This document shows, one piece after another, positions 10,452-22,100 of a stretch of DNA of 64,000 bases. The notes beneath the pieces are model-generated. The model saw nothing but the letters and a program-made list of their open reading frames with translations, made no database searches and was not told where the DNA came from. The stretch comes from Garcia nutans (taxonomy: Eukaryota > Streptophyta > Magnoliopsida > Malpighiales > Euphorbiaceae). The translations under genes and the position numbers were made by a program. The first letter of the stretch is position 1. Each line of letters begins with the position of its first letter. The DNA lies in NCBI GenBank assembly GCA_947685225.1, contig CANTUV010000062.1:11490501-11554500 (forward strand), given 5' to 3'.

Positions 10452-12090
10452 TTAACCTCCTGGCATAGGTGCAGTTTCAGTAAACTTAGTGTCAGCATCT
10501 GCTAAAGTTTCAATTCTGCTTCGCCGAGCAGCACCTCGCCTAGCACTAGCCATACTAGTTTCAGGACATGAGGTTCTAGACAAGTGATAAGTGTGCTGAG
10601 ATTGGCTATTTGAACAACCAGTGATATGAGACATCAATGAAAATCTAAAAAAGTCTTCATAAAGGTGAGGATGTACAACTATAGCTCTTCCCAGTCTCAT
10701 GTCTATAGGTGGTGCGCATGGAATAATTCTCTCAATAGAAGCTTGACATTGGAAATGCTCACCCATATAATACTGTTGAGTCTTCGGGGATCAAAAAATT
10801 ACCCAACAATTGGAGTAATAGGAAGCATGGTTCAAATGGTCAGGATTAAAGGGGATGAATCTCCCATTAAAAGAGCACCACCTTACCTGCAAAAGAAAAT
10901 GTCATTATAGAAGATAATCAAGGTGTATGTGATTAAATGTACTCACATTATCCGCTAAGAGGTTATTAAAAATGGCCCATAAATTTTAAAAATCTGAGCT
11001 AGGTGACCGGAACCTCTTGCTTGGTGACCAGCAGCATCCCACAAGAAAGACATCTAACTGTGGACTCCCTAGGACAGGTGCCAAGTTAGGGAAATGCTCA
11101 TAAACACACATCTATAATAGATAGAAAGATGACAAAAGTCAGAATGCAAGTTTCAATAAAACAAAACAAAAGTAGTAAAGATTGCCAAGGTATATACCTC
11201 CCAGAAGATGTAGGTTCATCCAATAGAGTAGATTTGCTCTCAAGACAATCGACCCATTTCCTCATACATGGTGGCTAATACAGCACCACCCTAGTTGAAT
11301 TTAGTAGTATAATTTAAATTCCCCAAACTCATCAGAATGGCAGGATTAATAGTATCACATCGAGTATGCTAGAACGTACACCTCGGCAACAACAAAATCA
11401 CACTGCAAATAATTTACAGAGAGCAATCTCTAAGGTCACTATTTCTCCTTACCAAAGAATTAATATGCCCTTTTTAACTAAGCATGGGAAAACACGACCT
11501 CGCCAGTTTCGAGAATAGGTGGAATGCCACCCACCAAATTCATAATCTACTCTTCTGATAAATTCCTCTAATTTGGAAACAGCTCTAAGAGGCGTAGCCC
11601 AAATGGGATGCCAAACAACAGGTATAGATCTTGTGGTGTCATAGTTAATTCACCACATGAAAAATGCAAAGAATTGGTAGAGTCCCACCATCTTTCGGCT
11701 AAAGCCCACAACAGATCATGATTTGCTTACCTCGCGCAGTCCAAAGATAAAAGGTCCAAGAATCCAGAAAGATATAACAATTCCTTCATCTCTTTAGGAA
11801 GATTAAGGTTCCCTAAATTGGAACAACCACCCTGCAATTTCAATTAAGTGTATTGTAGAAATATAGTAAATAATAATTACATTATTTATTATTTTACCCA
11901 AAAGGTAGTAAGAATGATAATTTGTTTGTTTCTTTTTGCATAAATAAAATAATGCCTCCCTCTATGAAGCCGGTTTGTGATACATGAGTATGGGAATTCA
12001 CCAGCAGTTCTCCGACAGTCAGCACTGCATCAGCTTCAGAAGAAGAAGAAGAAGGTTGAGAAATCTCAAAATTTAGAAAATAAGAACCAA
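10452..12090 (-). pseudogene. Antisense plant mobile domain (PMD) pseudogene in the Tat element
   Basis: Read on the minus strand, the clearest block (about 11590-11720) gives 'LLWALAERWW', 'LHFSCGELTMTPQDLYLLFG' and 'IPFG'. This is the core signature of the plant mobile domain shared by MAIN/MAIL1-type proteins and many transposon-borne copies. A likely intron acceptor (TTGCAG) lies near 11832. Upstream, 'TVGELLVNSHTHVSQTGFIE' (about 11960-12030) may be a first exon. Downstream pieces 'FNQGGAVLATMYEEMG' (near 11280) and the ORF at 10452-10766 ('QCQASIERIIPCAPP', then an Arg-rich tail) fit the later part of the domain. Frameshifts and stops break it. It runs opposite to the retroelement. Captured PMD genes in antisense orientation are known for some Tat-type plant elements, as I recall. 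Confidence 0.7.
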
Positions 12091-12303
12091 GTGAAAGAGA
12101 GGGATTAGGAGAAAGGCATCAAATGCCTCTTCTCACCCCCTATATATAGAATTTTTGTCCAAAAAGGTAGTCCAATCGATGCAGCGCCAAATATGCTCAA
12201 ATACACACTAAAAATCAGAGAACGTCATGTCAATCAGGTTCATTCTTTCTGTTTTTCCCTAATTCATGCCATTGCATCAATTTTTAAATACCAAATCCAT
12301 ATA

Positions 12304-12314
12304 ATGAGGGGCAG
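12304..12314 (+). other. Polypurine tract of the Tat element
   Basis: ATGAGGGGCAG lies one base before the TG that opens the LTR at 12316. Its position supports reading the following repeat as a 3' LTR. Confidence 0.6.
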
Positions 12315-12315
12315 T

Positions 12316-13555
12316 TGTGAACCCCTAATTTTGCACCTAATTTAAAAATTAGGGAATTAAACTGGAAAATAATTAGTTTGTCTTAAAAATGAAATTTTTC
12401 GTTTAAAAAAAATTGGCCACACTAGCGTAGATGAGTTGTGCCATGCACAACTTGTTGCGTCCCATGACTAGGCATACCACGTGCATACTAGCCATGTCTA
12501 GCACATCCGACCCCTATAAAGAGGGGTCCTCCCTTTTTAGCCAGAGATCGAAATTTCTGACATTAAGACTTTGCCAAATTACTTTCTGAATCACTAAAAA
12601 TTAATTAAATTCATTATTATTTCATTTGTTTGAATTAATTTCTATCACTACAATTATTTGATTTCACTTTGTTACATAATCAATTGACCAAGTGAAGTTA
12701 TGAAGTGGCAAAGCTCTTCAACCATTTGTTAAGAGGAAATTATCACCCAATGTATTATTTTCTTCACTATATATATTTTTCATTCGATAATAATTAACTA
12801 AAATTGGTTAATTAAAGCCCTTTAAAATCAAAGGCACAAACTATTTACGGCTCTTATTCCCATTTAAATAGTATAATTAGGCACAGTCAAAATATTACTC
12901 TAAGTAGCGAGCTCTTACCTAAATGCCTAAAATTGGTCCAATTAATTAATTCTATCTTCTTCTCTTTTCTTTTTTTTTTTCCTTTTATGCTATAATTCTT
13001 GCAATTTATTATTGCAAGTTATTTTTAGTATCATTTTCATTCGTTATTTTGGATGGATCTGATTTTTTATTAAGATTTATTACTTGCATTTAAAGAGTTT
13101 AATTAGGGACTTGTGCTTGACCTAATATCTATAAGGGCTAAATTCAATGCTCTCCTGTGAATGTTATTTCAGAGATGCAACAAATTATTTCTTATTACAA
13201 TTTATAGATATCATGCGATTATTTACTCATACATAGTAAATTGCTATTGATATATATTTCTGTTATATGCATTAAAATCCTTTTTAATCACAAAGGTTAA
13301 AATCAATTAAAGAGAAGATCCTTTTTATTAAAATTTGTCTGAAAATTTAGCCTGAAACTCATCTTGATTGGTTTTGGACTAGTGTCTTTTTTGGATAAAA
13401 ATTAATAAAATTTAATGAAGTCAACCAAATGATTTTTTTCCTTGAATTTTCCCAATATGAAATAATTTAAAGTGGTGACTTTCCCTACCAAAATATATAC
13501 CCATCACCCTCTCGCCAACTACTATCGTAAAATAAAATTTTGACACCTCACAACA
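12316..13555 (+). mobile_element. 3' LTR of the Tat element
   Basis: The LTR starts TGTGAACCCCTAATTTTG and probably ends near CACCTCACAACA, about 1.24 kb. A TATA-like CCTATAAAGAGGGG at about 12512-12525 sits some 200 bp in, a fitting place for the promoter. The left edge is supported by the polypurine tract; the right edge is uncertain by a few bases because no target duplication could be matched. Confidence 0.65.
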
Positions 13556-13675
13556 CTTCACCCTAGTTGTTGTTCTAGAAACTAACCCTACCCATAAAAT
13601 TTCACCTCCATTCTTATTGATTTTTTACTTTCCCTTTTAGCTAGGGTTTGCCCAAATTCACTTCTTTCTTTTAAA

Positions 13676-14480
13676 CATGAAAATTCTTGCTTGGAATTGT
13701 AGGGTTTTTGGTACTGCCATGACTAGAAAAGCATTCAAAGACCACTTAGCATTACATAAAATCGAAGCTTTGTTCCTCTTAGAGACCAAACACAAACAAT
13801 CTTTCATGGAATCCTATAGGAGAAGATTTTGATTCCATTTTTGTCATTGTGTAGATGCTCAAGGTCAGGTAGATATATTATCCCTTTAGTGGGCAGGCAA
13901 TTGATTAGTTCAACCATTGGAGGTAAGTCTTAATGTCATCCATTACTCTGTATATGATCATGATTTTAATTTTTTTTATGGCTACCATTGTATATGGGTC
14001 CCCTTACCAACATGATAGAAAATCTATGTTCTCTAAATTAGCCAACCTCAACCCTTGAACTGTCATACCATGGCTATGCTTAGGAGACTTTAACATTATT
14101 GGCTATCTTCATGAAAAGATGGGTGGTACTCAATGGGATACAAGCAACATCAGCTTCTTTAAGGCTTGCATTAATGATCTTTTTCTGATAGACCTAGGCT
14201 TGAAGGTATTAAAAGTCAATTGGTCTAACAAATAGAAGGGATCCTATAATATTCGATTATGTTTAGATAGAGGCATTTGCAATATGGCTTGGAGAACCAA
14301 ATTTGAAAAAGCTCATATTATCCATGGCAATCTCCTGGGTTCTGCTCATAGGCTTATCATTCTTATCCTAAAACGTACTCCTGTTAGACACAAGGTGAGG
14401 TTTAAATTTGAAATCAAATGGTAGATAAATAAGAATGTGTTGAGAGAATTAAATAAGCCTAGTCGAACCAGGTTAAGGGT
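13676..14480 (+). pseudogene. LINE ORF2 endonuclease domain remnant
   Basis: It begins 'MKILAWNCRVFG', the usual opening of plant L1 endonucleases, followed by 'LFLLETKHK' with the metal-binding Glu. A later block 'WLCLGDFNIIGYLHEKMGG' (about 14074-14130) keeps the catalytic GDFN box. The domain nicks target DNA to prime reverse transcription. Multiple in-frame stops, for instance near 13830, 13888 and 14236, disable it. Confidence 0.85.
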
Positions 14481-14486
14481 CCTTCC

Positions 14487-14684
14487 ATGGAGGTTCTACG
14501 GGATAAACTTATAAACATAGCCAAGTCCTTATTCGTATGGAACCATAATTGCAATCTCAATGCTAAAAAGGGATTAGATATTATCAAAGAACAACTGGAA
14601 GATCTGTATACTTCTGACCAGTCAAGCAATTTTCATGAAATAGAAAGCAAGCTTCTTGAGGAGCTAGGCAGACTATGGGAATAG
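14487..14684 (+). pseudogene. LINE ORF2 linker between endonuclease and RT
   Basis: An open stretch of 65 residues, rich in Leu, Lys and Glu and probably helical (KGLDIIKEQLEDLYTSDQSS), sits between the endonuclease and RT remnants. It matches the helical connector usual in plant L1 ORF2 and has no catalytic motif. Confidence 0.6.
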
Positions 14685-14699
14685 AAGATCAATTTTGGT

Positions 14700-16710
14700 T
14701 TCAAAGATCTGAAGGGCTACTAATTATTTTACTAAAACTAAAAATGAGTTAGGTCCATGGACTGAAGATGAAAAGGAGATACATGGTATGGTATTGGATT
14801 TTTACAAGAAACTTTACGTGACAAACGCAACAAATCACTAAGATCATATAATAAAGCACTTCCATACAGAGTATCCAATGAGTTAGACTATTCCATTTGC
14901 TCTATCCATAGGAAATATACATGGCTATCAAACATATGGGGGCTTTTAAGGCTCCAAACATATGGATACCCGAGTTTCTTCTACTAAAGATTCTGACTAA
15001 GCATAAAAAATGAGGTTATTAATGTTGTTCAAAGTTTCTTTCAGAATGGTACTATGTCTCCATCATTGAACTCCACTAATATTGTGCTCATTCCTAAGGT
15101 ACCTAATCTTGAGACCTTACAACAACTTCGCCTTATTTCCCTATACAATTTTTCTTATAAATTATATTCAAAATCATAGGTTCTAGATTGAAACCTTTAT
15201 TGAATGATATCAAAATCCCAAAATAAAGTGCCTTTACCCTGGGTAAAGTTATACATGAAAATATTCTTATTGCTTATGAATTGTTTCATTCTCTTGCATC
15301 GTCACAAGGGGTGCTCATGAGGCCCAGTAACTCGAGCAAGCCGGCTCAATCTGGTCCGGCCCAACCAGGTTGGGCCTAGTTAAAAAATGCTCGAGTCAGG
15401 CCTCGGGCCTTATTTCAAATTTTTTTAAATTTTGGATCAGGCTTCGAGCCCAGCCTGAAAATATAATATATTTATATATAATAATATAAAATAATATATT
15501 TATATTATTATATAATATATGCATAAGTGTAGCAGCTTTCATATATATATATATATATATAATCGCACCAACTTTATTTATATATAATATAATATATGTA
15601 ACAAACTGCAGTAGCTTTTTGTTTATATATATATAATTAATTTTATATTTATAAAAAATATTATTATATAAGATTTTAAAAAAATTGACTCATTAGACCC
15701 GGTCCGGTTGGCCCAACTAGCCCGAGCTAACTCGGTCTATTCGAGCTATGGGCCTCATTTTCAATCCCTAACTATTCTTAGGTCGGGCTGCGGGCTAGGA
15801 GTAAATGCATCTCAAGAACACCCCTAATCATCACATCATAGTAAATAGTAGATTATAATTCTTAAATTGTATATAAACAAAGTCTATAATAAGGTATATT
15901 GGACTTTTTTTAGGAAGAATTCTTAGAGCCATGTGGTTTGTGAACGGGCCATCAAATTATTCATGCAGTGCGTCATATCTGTCTCCTATGGCGTTATCTT
16001 AAATGGTGGATTTATTGGGCTTTTTTGGCCTAATAGGGGGTCTTAGACAATGAATCCCTTATTATCTTCATTATTTTTGTCCATCACTGATACACTTTCT
16101 GCTCTTTTACACCAGGCTTCAAAAGAAGAATTAATTAGAGGGATTAGACTCAAAAGAAACTCACCTACTTTTACCCACTTATTATTTGCTTATTACACCC
16201 TTTTGTGTGGAAATGCCAATATATAAGAAGCCTGCAGTATTATGCATATTCTTGACTTTTATTGTGTTGCTTCAAGTTAGATCATAAATCTCTAAAAATC
16301 AAAAGTGGCTTTTAGAAAATCTACCCCCGTTAACCTCAGAACGGTCATCTCCTGAAGGCTAGATATGAAAGAAATGGAGGGATCTAAGAAATACTTAGGC
16401 ATCCCTTCTCAATAGGTAAGATTAAAAAAAAAAAAAAAGCTCTCTCCTTCTTGAAAGATAGAATATTGAGTAAGATACAGTCCTGGAGATATAACCTTCT
16501 TTCTCATGCAGGCAAAGAGGTGATGATCAAATCCATCCTTACAACTATTCTAACTCATATAATGTCTTGCTTCTTGCTTCCTAAGGGCTTTTCTAAGCAC
16601 CTAGATTGCATCATCTCTATTTTTGGTGGGAATTTGATGAGAAAGGGAGGAGAATTTACTAGAGAGTATGGGATATTCTATCCAAAACCAAATTTAAGGG
16701 TGGATTAAGC
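14700..16710 (+). pseudogene. LINE ORF2 reverse transcriptase remnant, active site FAYY
   Basis: RT pieces include 'NSTNIVLIPKVPNLETLQQL' (about 15070-15130), 'CVTSVSYGVILNGGFIGFF' (about 15975-16030) and 'KEELIRGIRLKRNSPTFTHL' (about 16125-16185). Where plant L1 elements carry the catalytic F-A-D-D box this copy reads F-A-Y-Y (about 16186-16197), so both metal-binding aspartates are lost. The post-RT segment is open at 16451-16708 (SKIQSWRYNLLSHAGKEVM). The domain is split by a MITE at 15307-15827, and stops are frequent. Confidence 0.85.
15307..15827. mobile_element. hAT-like MITE with 8-bp target duplication
   Basis: The ends AGGGGTGCTCATGAG and CTCAAGAACACCCCT are inverted repeats matching at 13 of 15 positions. 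Flanks TCGTCACA (15299-15306) and TCATCACA (15828-15835) form an 8-bp target duplication with one transition. A perfect palindrome GGCCCAACCAGGTTGGGCC lies near the left end, and the centre is AT-rich. There is no coding capacity. The 8-bp duplication and AGGGGTG ends are typical of hAT elements. Confidence 0.85.
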
Positions 16711-17332
16711 TTCAATTCTTCTACTTTAATATTGCCTTGGTTGCCAAACAATGTTGGAAGTTGATTGCAAAAGCTGACTCAACATGGGTAAACTACTTAA
16801 ATCCCTTTATTTTCCTAATTGTTTTTTCCTTGAAGCTAAAATGGGACATAAACCATCTTGGGGATGGAGAAGCATGATAGAGACTAGGGAATTTATTAAG
16901 GGAAGGTTGAGATAGGTGTTTAAAAATGGGAAAAGCATAAACATTTGGAAGAACCCTTGGGTTTCTCAATTGCCTCAGTTTCAGATTCCGGATGAAAAAA
17001 TGCAACATACAAATGCTCTATGGGTTTCAAACTTGATTAATAGACAAGGTGGATGGAAAAGAAATATTGTGGTAAATCTCTTCTCTCCGGAAGTTGCAAC
17101 ACCTATTCTTAAAAATGCCCATCTCCATCACCAACAATGAAGATTGTATCATTTGGCATCCAGATAGAGCAAGTAAAATTACAACCAAATCTGTATATCA
17201 TTTCTTATGTAGTGCAAGGGAAGAATCTACTGCCTCCTCTTCTAATTCTACATTTCTATAGAATATTTTTGGAAATTCATCTGGAAACTTAATGTACAGC
17301 CCAAAATTAAAACTTTCATATAGCATATGTGT

Positions 17333-17976
17333 AACCATGGCCAAGGTTTCGTTGAACCATGGAATCAAACTGTGAACCATAATTAAAGGTTTAAAATTGG
17401 AACCAGAACCTCCCTTTAAGGTTCTTGTTCCAGTTCCTGTGGTTTCGGTTCTAAACCGGTAAATTTAATTTTTATAATTATGTAATTTTTTTAATTAAGT
17501 TTAAACTTTTTTTAATATAGTTTTTGAATATTTCAATTATTTGTATTTATTGAATATTTCAAATGTAATATTAAATATTTATAATTATAATTTATTTAGT
17601 TAATTGATTTTTAGTAATTACGTTCAAACATTGTTTTAATTTTTTATTTATACTTTAATTGTAATATTAAATATTTGTACATAATATTATTTGATTTAAC
17701 TTAAATAATATTATTAAATTTATAAGTGGTGTTTAATCTCATAAAAAAATATTATTATGTATCAATAATAGTATTTTTCTTTTAAATATAATTTTAAAAA
17801 AATAAATTTGAACCGGTGGTTCAAATCGAAATCGAAACCGAAACCAAATCGATTTTTAAGGTCTTGAACCTTAACTAAACATACTCTTACCGGTTAAAGT
17901 TAAGGTTAAGTTAAGGTTCATGAAAATTATGAACGGAATCGGCGATTCTGATTAATCGAACCGTGACCACGACTAT
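17333..17976. mobile_element. Second hAT-like MITE, perfect 8-bp duplication
   Basis: A perfect duplication ATATGTGT flanks it at 17325-17332 and 17977-17984. The ends are imperfect inverted repeats (CATGGCCAAGGTT against CGTGGTCACGGTT). Subterminal segments repeat AACCGGT, GAACC and CGAAACC motifs on both sides, as in non-autonomous hAT elements. The middle is AT-rich and non-coding. It splits the LINE between RT and the zinc-finger segment. A related fragment lies at about 27060-27230. Confidence 0.85.
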
Positions 17977-17984
17977 ATATGTGT

Positions 17985-18823
17985 GTTAATGTCGTGGCTG
18001 TGAAGCAGAATTTATATATGAGAAGATTGAATCCTAACCTTCATGTCCCATTTGTGGAAAGGAGGAAGAATCAATAATTCATATGCTCATTCTTTGTGAT
18101 CATGCTAAAGCACCATGGTTCAAGTCAAACCTGGGCTTCTATCCTGCTGCTCTCAACACACCATCTTTTATGAAAATGGTGGTCTAATCTAATTGCTTTA
18201 ATTAGAACAGCTGACCATGAACATTTTCTTAGTGATGTCTCTTATCTATGCTGAAGCATTTGGAAGGTCATGAATGAATTTTGCTTTCTAAACTACTGAT
18301 TGGACCTTAAAGCTACAGTTTCCAAAGCTTCCCATTTAAGACTCACTTTCTCACAAGCGGTAGCCTCTTAAGTACGGGTTCCAACAACAACAGCTCCTCC
18401 TTGATATTAAAATGGAAACCTCCTCCTTAAAATTGGCTAAATGTAAATGTGGATGTTAGCTTTTATAGAAACACGTCCCACGCAGGGGCTTCGACCATTG
18501 GCAAGATCTTACACGGTGCAGCTTTTGTTGTCATCTCATCCTCCCCTCTTTCTAATGAAGCAAATGCCATGCTTAATGCTGTCAAAATGGCGAAAGATCA
18601 TGGCTATAGATATTGCATCATTGAATCTGACTGTCAAACGCTCATTCACTCCATCAATGGTGTAATTGATTACCCGTGGGAAATTGATCCTTATGTAATT
18701 GATATCTTAGCTTTGACTATAGGAAGTCATAACTGGCATTTTGCTTTTGTTCCTAGAATTTGTAACAAGGTTGCAAATTCGATAGCCAGTTCAATTTCTA
18801 AAGCTGCCCTTAATGTAATTTGA
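17985..18823 (+). pseudogene. LINE ORF2 zinc finger and RNase H domain
   Basis: A zf-RVT motif (CPICGKEEESIIHMLILC, about 18045-18098) follows the MITE. After a degraded stretch with stops, an open frame at 18449-18823 encodes 124 residues of a plant-type RNase H: 'MDVSFYRN' with the first Asp, 'EANAM' with a Glu, 'IESDCQTLIHSINGV' with an Asp, and 'FVPRICNKVANSIASS' near the end. The domain would remove RNA from the RNA-DNA hybrid. It is the best preserved part of the LINE. Confidence 0.85.
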
Positions 18824-18927
18824 ATCTCTGTACAACCTCTTATGTTAAGACTTTCTGTTACAAAAAAAATATCTCTTAATGCCAATCTCTTTCATTGACC
18901 AAAAAAATAAATAAATAAATGGCTTAA

Positions 18928-18933
18928 TTTATT
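18928..18933 (-). terminator. Possible polyadenylation signal of FPPS
   Basis: AATAAA on the minus strand, about 185 nt after the FPPS stop. Plant signals are loose and this lies at the edge of the LINE tail, so it is only a candidate. Confidence 0.3.
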
Positions 18934-19115
18934 AAAAATGTCATTCAACTCCCAATACAAGTAAAAATTATCAATATCAAAATGTTCGAAAAGCATTGTA
19001 AGCAGATTAATCATCCTTAATTAGGAAATTAACGATACAACTCACAAAAATAAACTTTAATTATTCGGCATCATCAAATATCTGACTCTGCTTCTGGGTA
19101 CCCTTTTTCTCAATA

Positions 19116-22100
19116 TTATTTCTGTCTCTTGTAAATTTTGGCCAGGAAGGACTTCAACACTGCTTGCACTGCCTTGCTGGGGTGAGCTTCAATGGAGGTT
19201 ATTAGTTTATCATAGCTTTGGTTCTCATACTCCGTGAATACCCCCTGTTAGGTTGAAGTTAAGAATTATAGATAAAGGAGAGAAAAACATAAATTTTGCA
19301 TAATACTCGTCCCTAAGGTTATTTAAATGCAAAAAACAAGTAGCAGTTTGAATTCACTCCCATTCGATTCATGACTCCAACAAGGGTTCATTACAAGGAT
19401 CAATCTGGCTTTATCGGCGAATTTGAATCTTATCTTTGAGGGGCCTTTCATTAAAGGCAGGAATATCAGTGAAAACATTCTTCTGGCTCACGGGCTGGTC
19501 CGTAACTTTCATAGAGCCTGATGGCTCTCCTAAGTTTTGTGCCAAGTTAAATATTCACAAGGTGTACGACTCTGTTCCTTGGGATGCTGTCCTCAATACC
19601 CACCCTTGAATCCTTGAAGTTTCTTGAAATTTAGGTAAAAAGGTTTTAGGCTCTCCTAAGCTCAGGGCTGTGCCTGCCAAGATTACACCTCTCTGGGTAT
19701 AGTCCAAGCAAGGTACCTGAGCTTGGTGGCTCTTTGCTCATAGGCACAAACCTTTAAAAACACTAGCATGATGGAATATTTCAATACACAAACTAAATAA
19801 GAGAATTAATTTGGTAAAGTTAGTCCAAGCAGAGCAAGTAAACATCTATACTTACGCATTATAGAAATTAAAAGCTAACGGAATCTATGACTTATTTCAA
19901 AATCTTAAAGTAGCCATTGCTTGAGATCAAGCTCATTACCTGTAGGTCCAACTCATTATAGAGGACTTTCACCTTTGATACACTAGCTGGGTCAGCTTTT
20001 CCATAGTGCTCCTAAAGGAAAGAGCATTATTAATTAGCAAAGCTACTTTGTGTATGACAGCAAGTGGCAAAGAGAATATGAAGAATTCATTAATCATACA
20101 TGTAAAACTTTCTTTTGTTCTTCATTGCAACGTTCCAAAGCCTTCACGACCAACCAAGAGCACTTAAAATCTTCAATATCTGTTCCTATCTGATTTCAGG
20201 AAAGGATATTAGTGAGAACTCCATTTCAACAAACAAACTAGAATTTGTTCTTCTCATTCCCACCCACACCCCACCCTACCCTTAGTGTGTGCATGATATA
20301 TATTTTCAGTATCATACAAAAAATAAAAAACTTCACCTTACCTTACCAATTGTCTTGGGATCACCAAAGCAATCCAAATAATCATCCTACACAGAAAAAA
20401 AGGGATAAGATATTGGGCGCAGACCAAGAAGTTCATCACCAAGAATGAAGTAAAGACAAAAGTTTCCTTACAAATTCAAAATAACAATATATTACATTGC
20501 ACGTCTTTGGATCTATTTTTGTCACTGAATAACATAGTGTCATTAAAATAATTAAGTCCAAACTTCTATGAAAACAATGCAATTTGGGAAACTTTTTATG
20601 ATTCAATTAAGACAAAGAAAAAGTAAAGTCCAGAAAAAATAAAAAAATAAAAAAAGGAAAGTCCAGAAAGTATCATGCAATCATGTCTAAAATTACCTGT
20701 ACTTGGAAGTAGATTCCCATCTGAACAAGAATGTTCTGTACATCAGTATGATTGTCCAGATTCTCACCAGCCATGAGCAAAGTACACGCAACCTGGGTAG
20801 TTTTATTGTGTTATCAGAATGGTGGAATATCAGCTAAGCCACTGAATTGTTGGCTGATAATATTCTTTAAACAGGTTAGTAAATCAGGTTGTGCATACTC
20901 ACAGGAAGGTAAAATGAATAGTACGCTGTTTTGTACTGAACAATTTGCCGGTGACTGCACAAATTCCCAACCAACATACATCTTAACAAAAATCAGCTCA
21001 GGAAAAAAAATAGCTAACTGAAAGGTTAAGCAGTTTTATCAATGCAAGGATTAGCCGCAAAATGAATTACATAAAAACAGAAATTTTTGCACATGCCACA
21101 AGAAATTTTCAAAACCCAACATCTTCGCTTCTTCATAGCCAATACATAAAATATTTGTGGTACCCAGCAGTTAGTGGCACACAGCCAGGTGACTCAATAG
21201 TTAATTAGATGCATTTATATTTACAGTTTAAAGTGAAAGACAAATCTGTATCTATGCCCAGTCAAGATACTTGTGAATTAGAATAAAACTCACAAGATAC
21301 CTCATTCAGCACATCACTATGACGCATACTTCATTCTCTGTATTACTATCTATTTCAAGCACTTCCTAACAAATTGATCACAGCCACTAAATACGCATTT
21401 TGGCATGGAAATCCTTCATTTACTTGTGTGTGTGTTGGCGCTCTTTGATGCAGGGCATTAAATATAATATTTATAATCTGATTTTTTTAAATTAATCCTA
21501 TTTCTTTCATAATTATCTTGTCTCCGAAATCTGGTTTGGTCTTGGAGTTCGTAATCTTCTTCTTCCGAATCTTCATTATCATAAATATGTTGTCTCCCCA
21601 TATGAATTGGCCGGTCAATAGGGTTGCCACGAGCTAAATCATCTCTTGGTCTTCTATTGTCCATCCTCTCCCTATTTTTATTAATTCCTAGAACTCCGAG
21701 ACGGTCAGCAATTTCTTCGATACGTCTTTCTATATGCTCGAATTTATTGTCCATCCGTTGCTCTAGACGTTGCTCCAAATGTTGCAACGCTTCGTCCCTT
21801 TGGTCAAAGACTCCAGTTCCCAGATCACCGTCGCAAGAACTACTGCTGTCACCACCGGTAGCCATAACCTTAGGCTCTAATACCACCTAATGCAGTGTAA
21901 GTTAAAAATCCTAACACCCACAAGTGTTTGAGAAAAGAAAATCTTCAAAAAAATTTATTGATTAAATTGAAAATAAATTATGAATGCCTTACAATGCTTG
22001 TGAAGGGCTATATTATAGGCATAAACAAATAAGGATCCTAAAATGAAATAAAATAAAAATTCTAAAGCGACTAGAATTAAACAATTAAAATACTAAAAGA

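Larger units (their letters stand above)
6575..13555 (+). mobile_element. Tat-lineage Ty3/gypsy element, 5' part missing, decayed
   Basis: The order is RT, RNase H, a second RNase H-like segment, an integrase zinc-finger remnant, an antisense PMD pseudogene, a polypurine tract and a 3' LTR. An extra RNase H domain and an added antisense ORF before the 3' LTR are features I recall for Tat/Ogre-type plant elements. The 5' LTR, gag and protease are absent; the left edge meets the LTR ending at 6574. Stops and frameshifts are frequent, so the copy is old and inactive. Confidence 0.75.
13556..18920 (+). mobile_element. 5'-truncated L1-type LINE, split by two MITEs
   Basis: The order is endonuclease, reverse transcriptase, zinc-finger (zf-RVT) and C-terminal RNase H, the layout of plant L1 ORF2, then an A-rich tail (CCAAAAAAATAAATAAATAAAT, about 18899-18920). 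ORF1 is missing, so the copy is 5'-truncated. Two hAT-like MITEs interrupt it at 15307-15827 and 17333-17976. Many stops show it is dead. The 3' end lies about 200 bp from the stop codon of the convergent FPPS gene. Confidence 0.88.

Noticed and set aside
21458..21886. 142-residue open frame in FPPS intron 6 considered as a host gene
   Set aside because: It starts just after a tRNA-Met primer-binding site, resembles a gag N-terminus and ends in the terminal repeat of the insertion.
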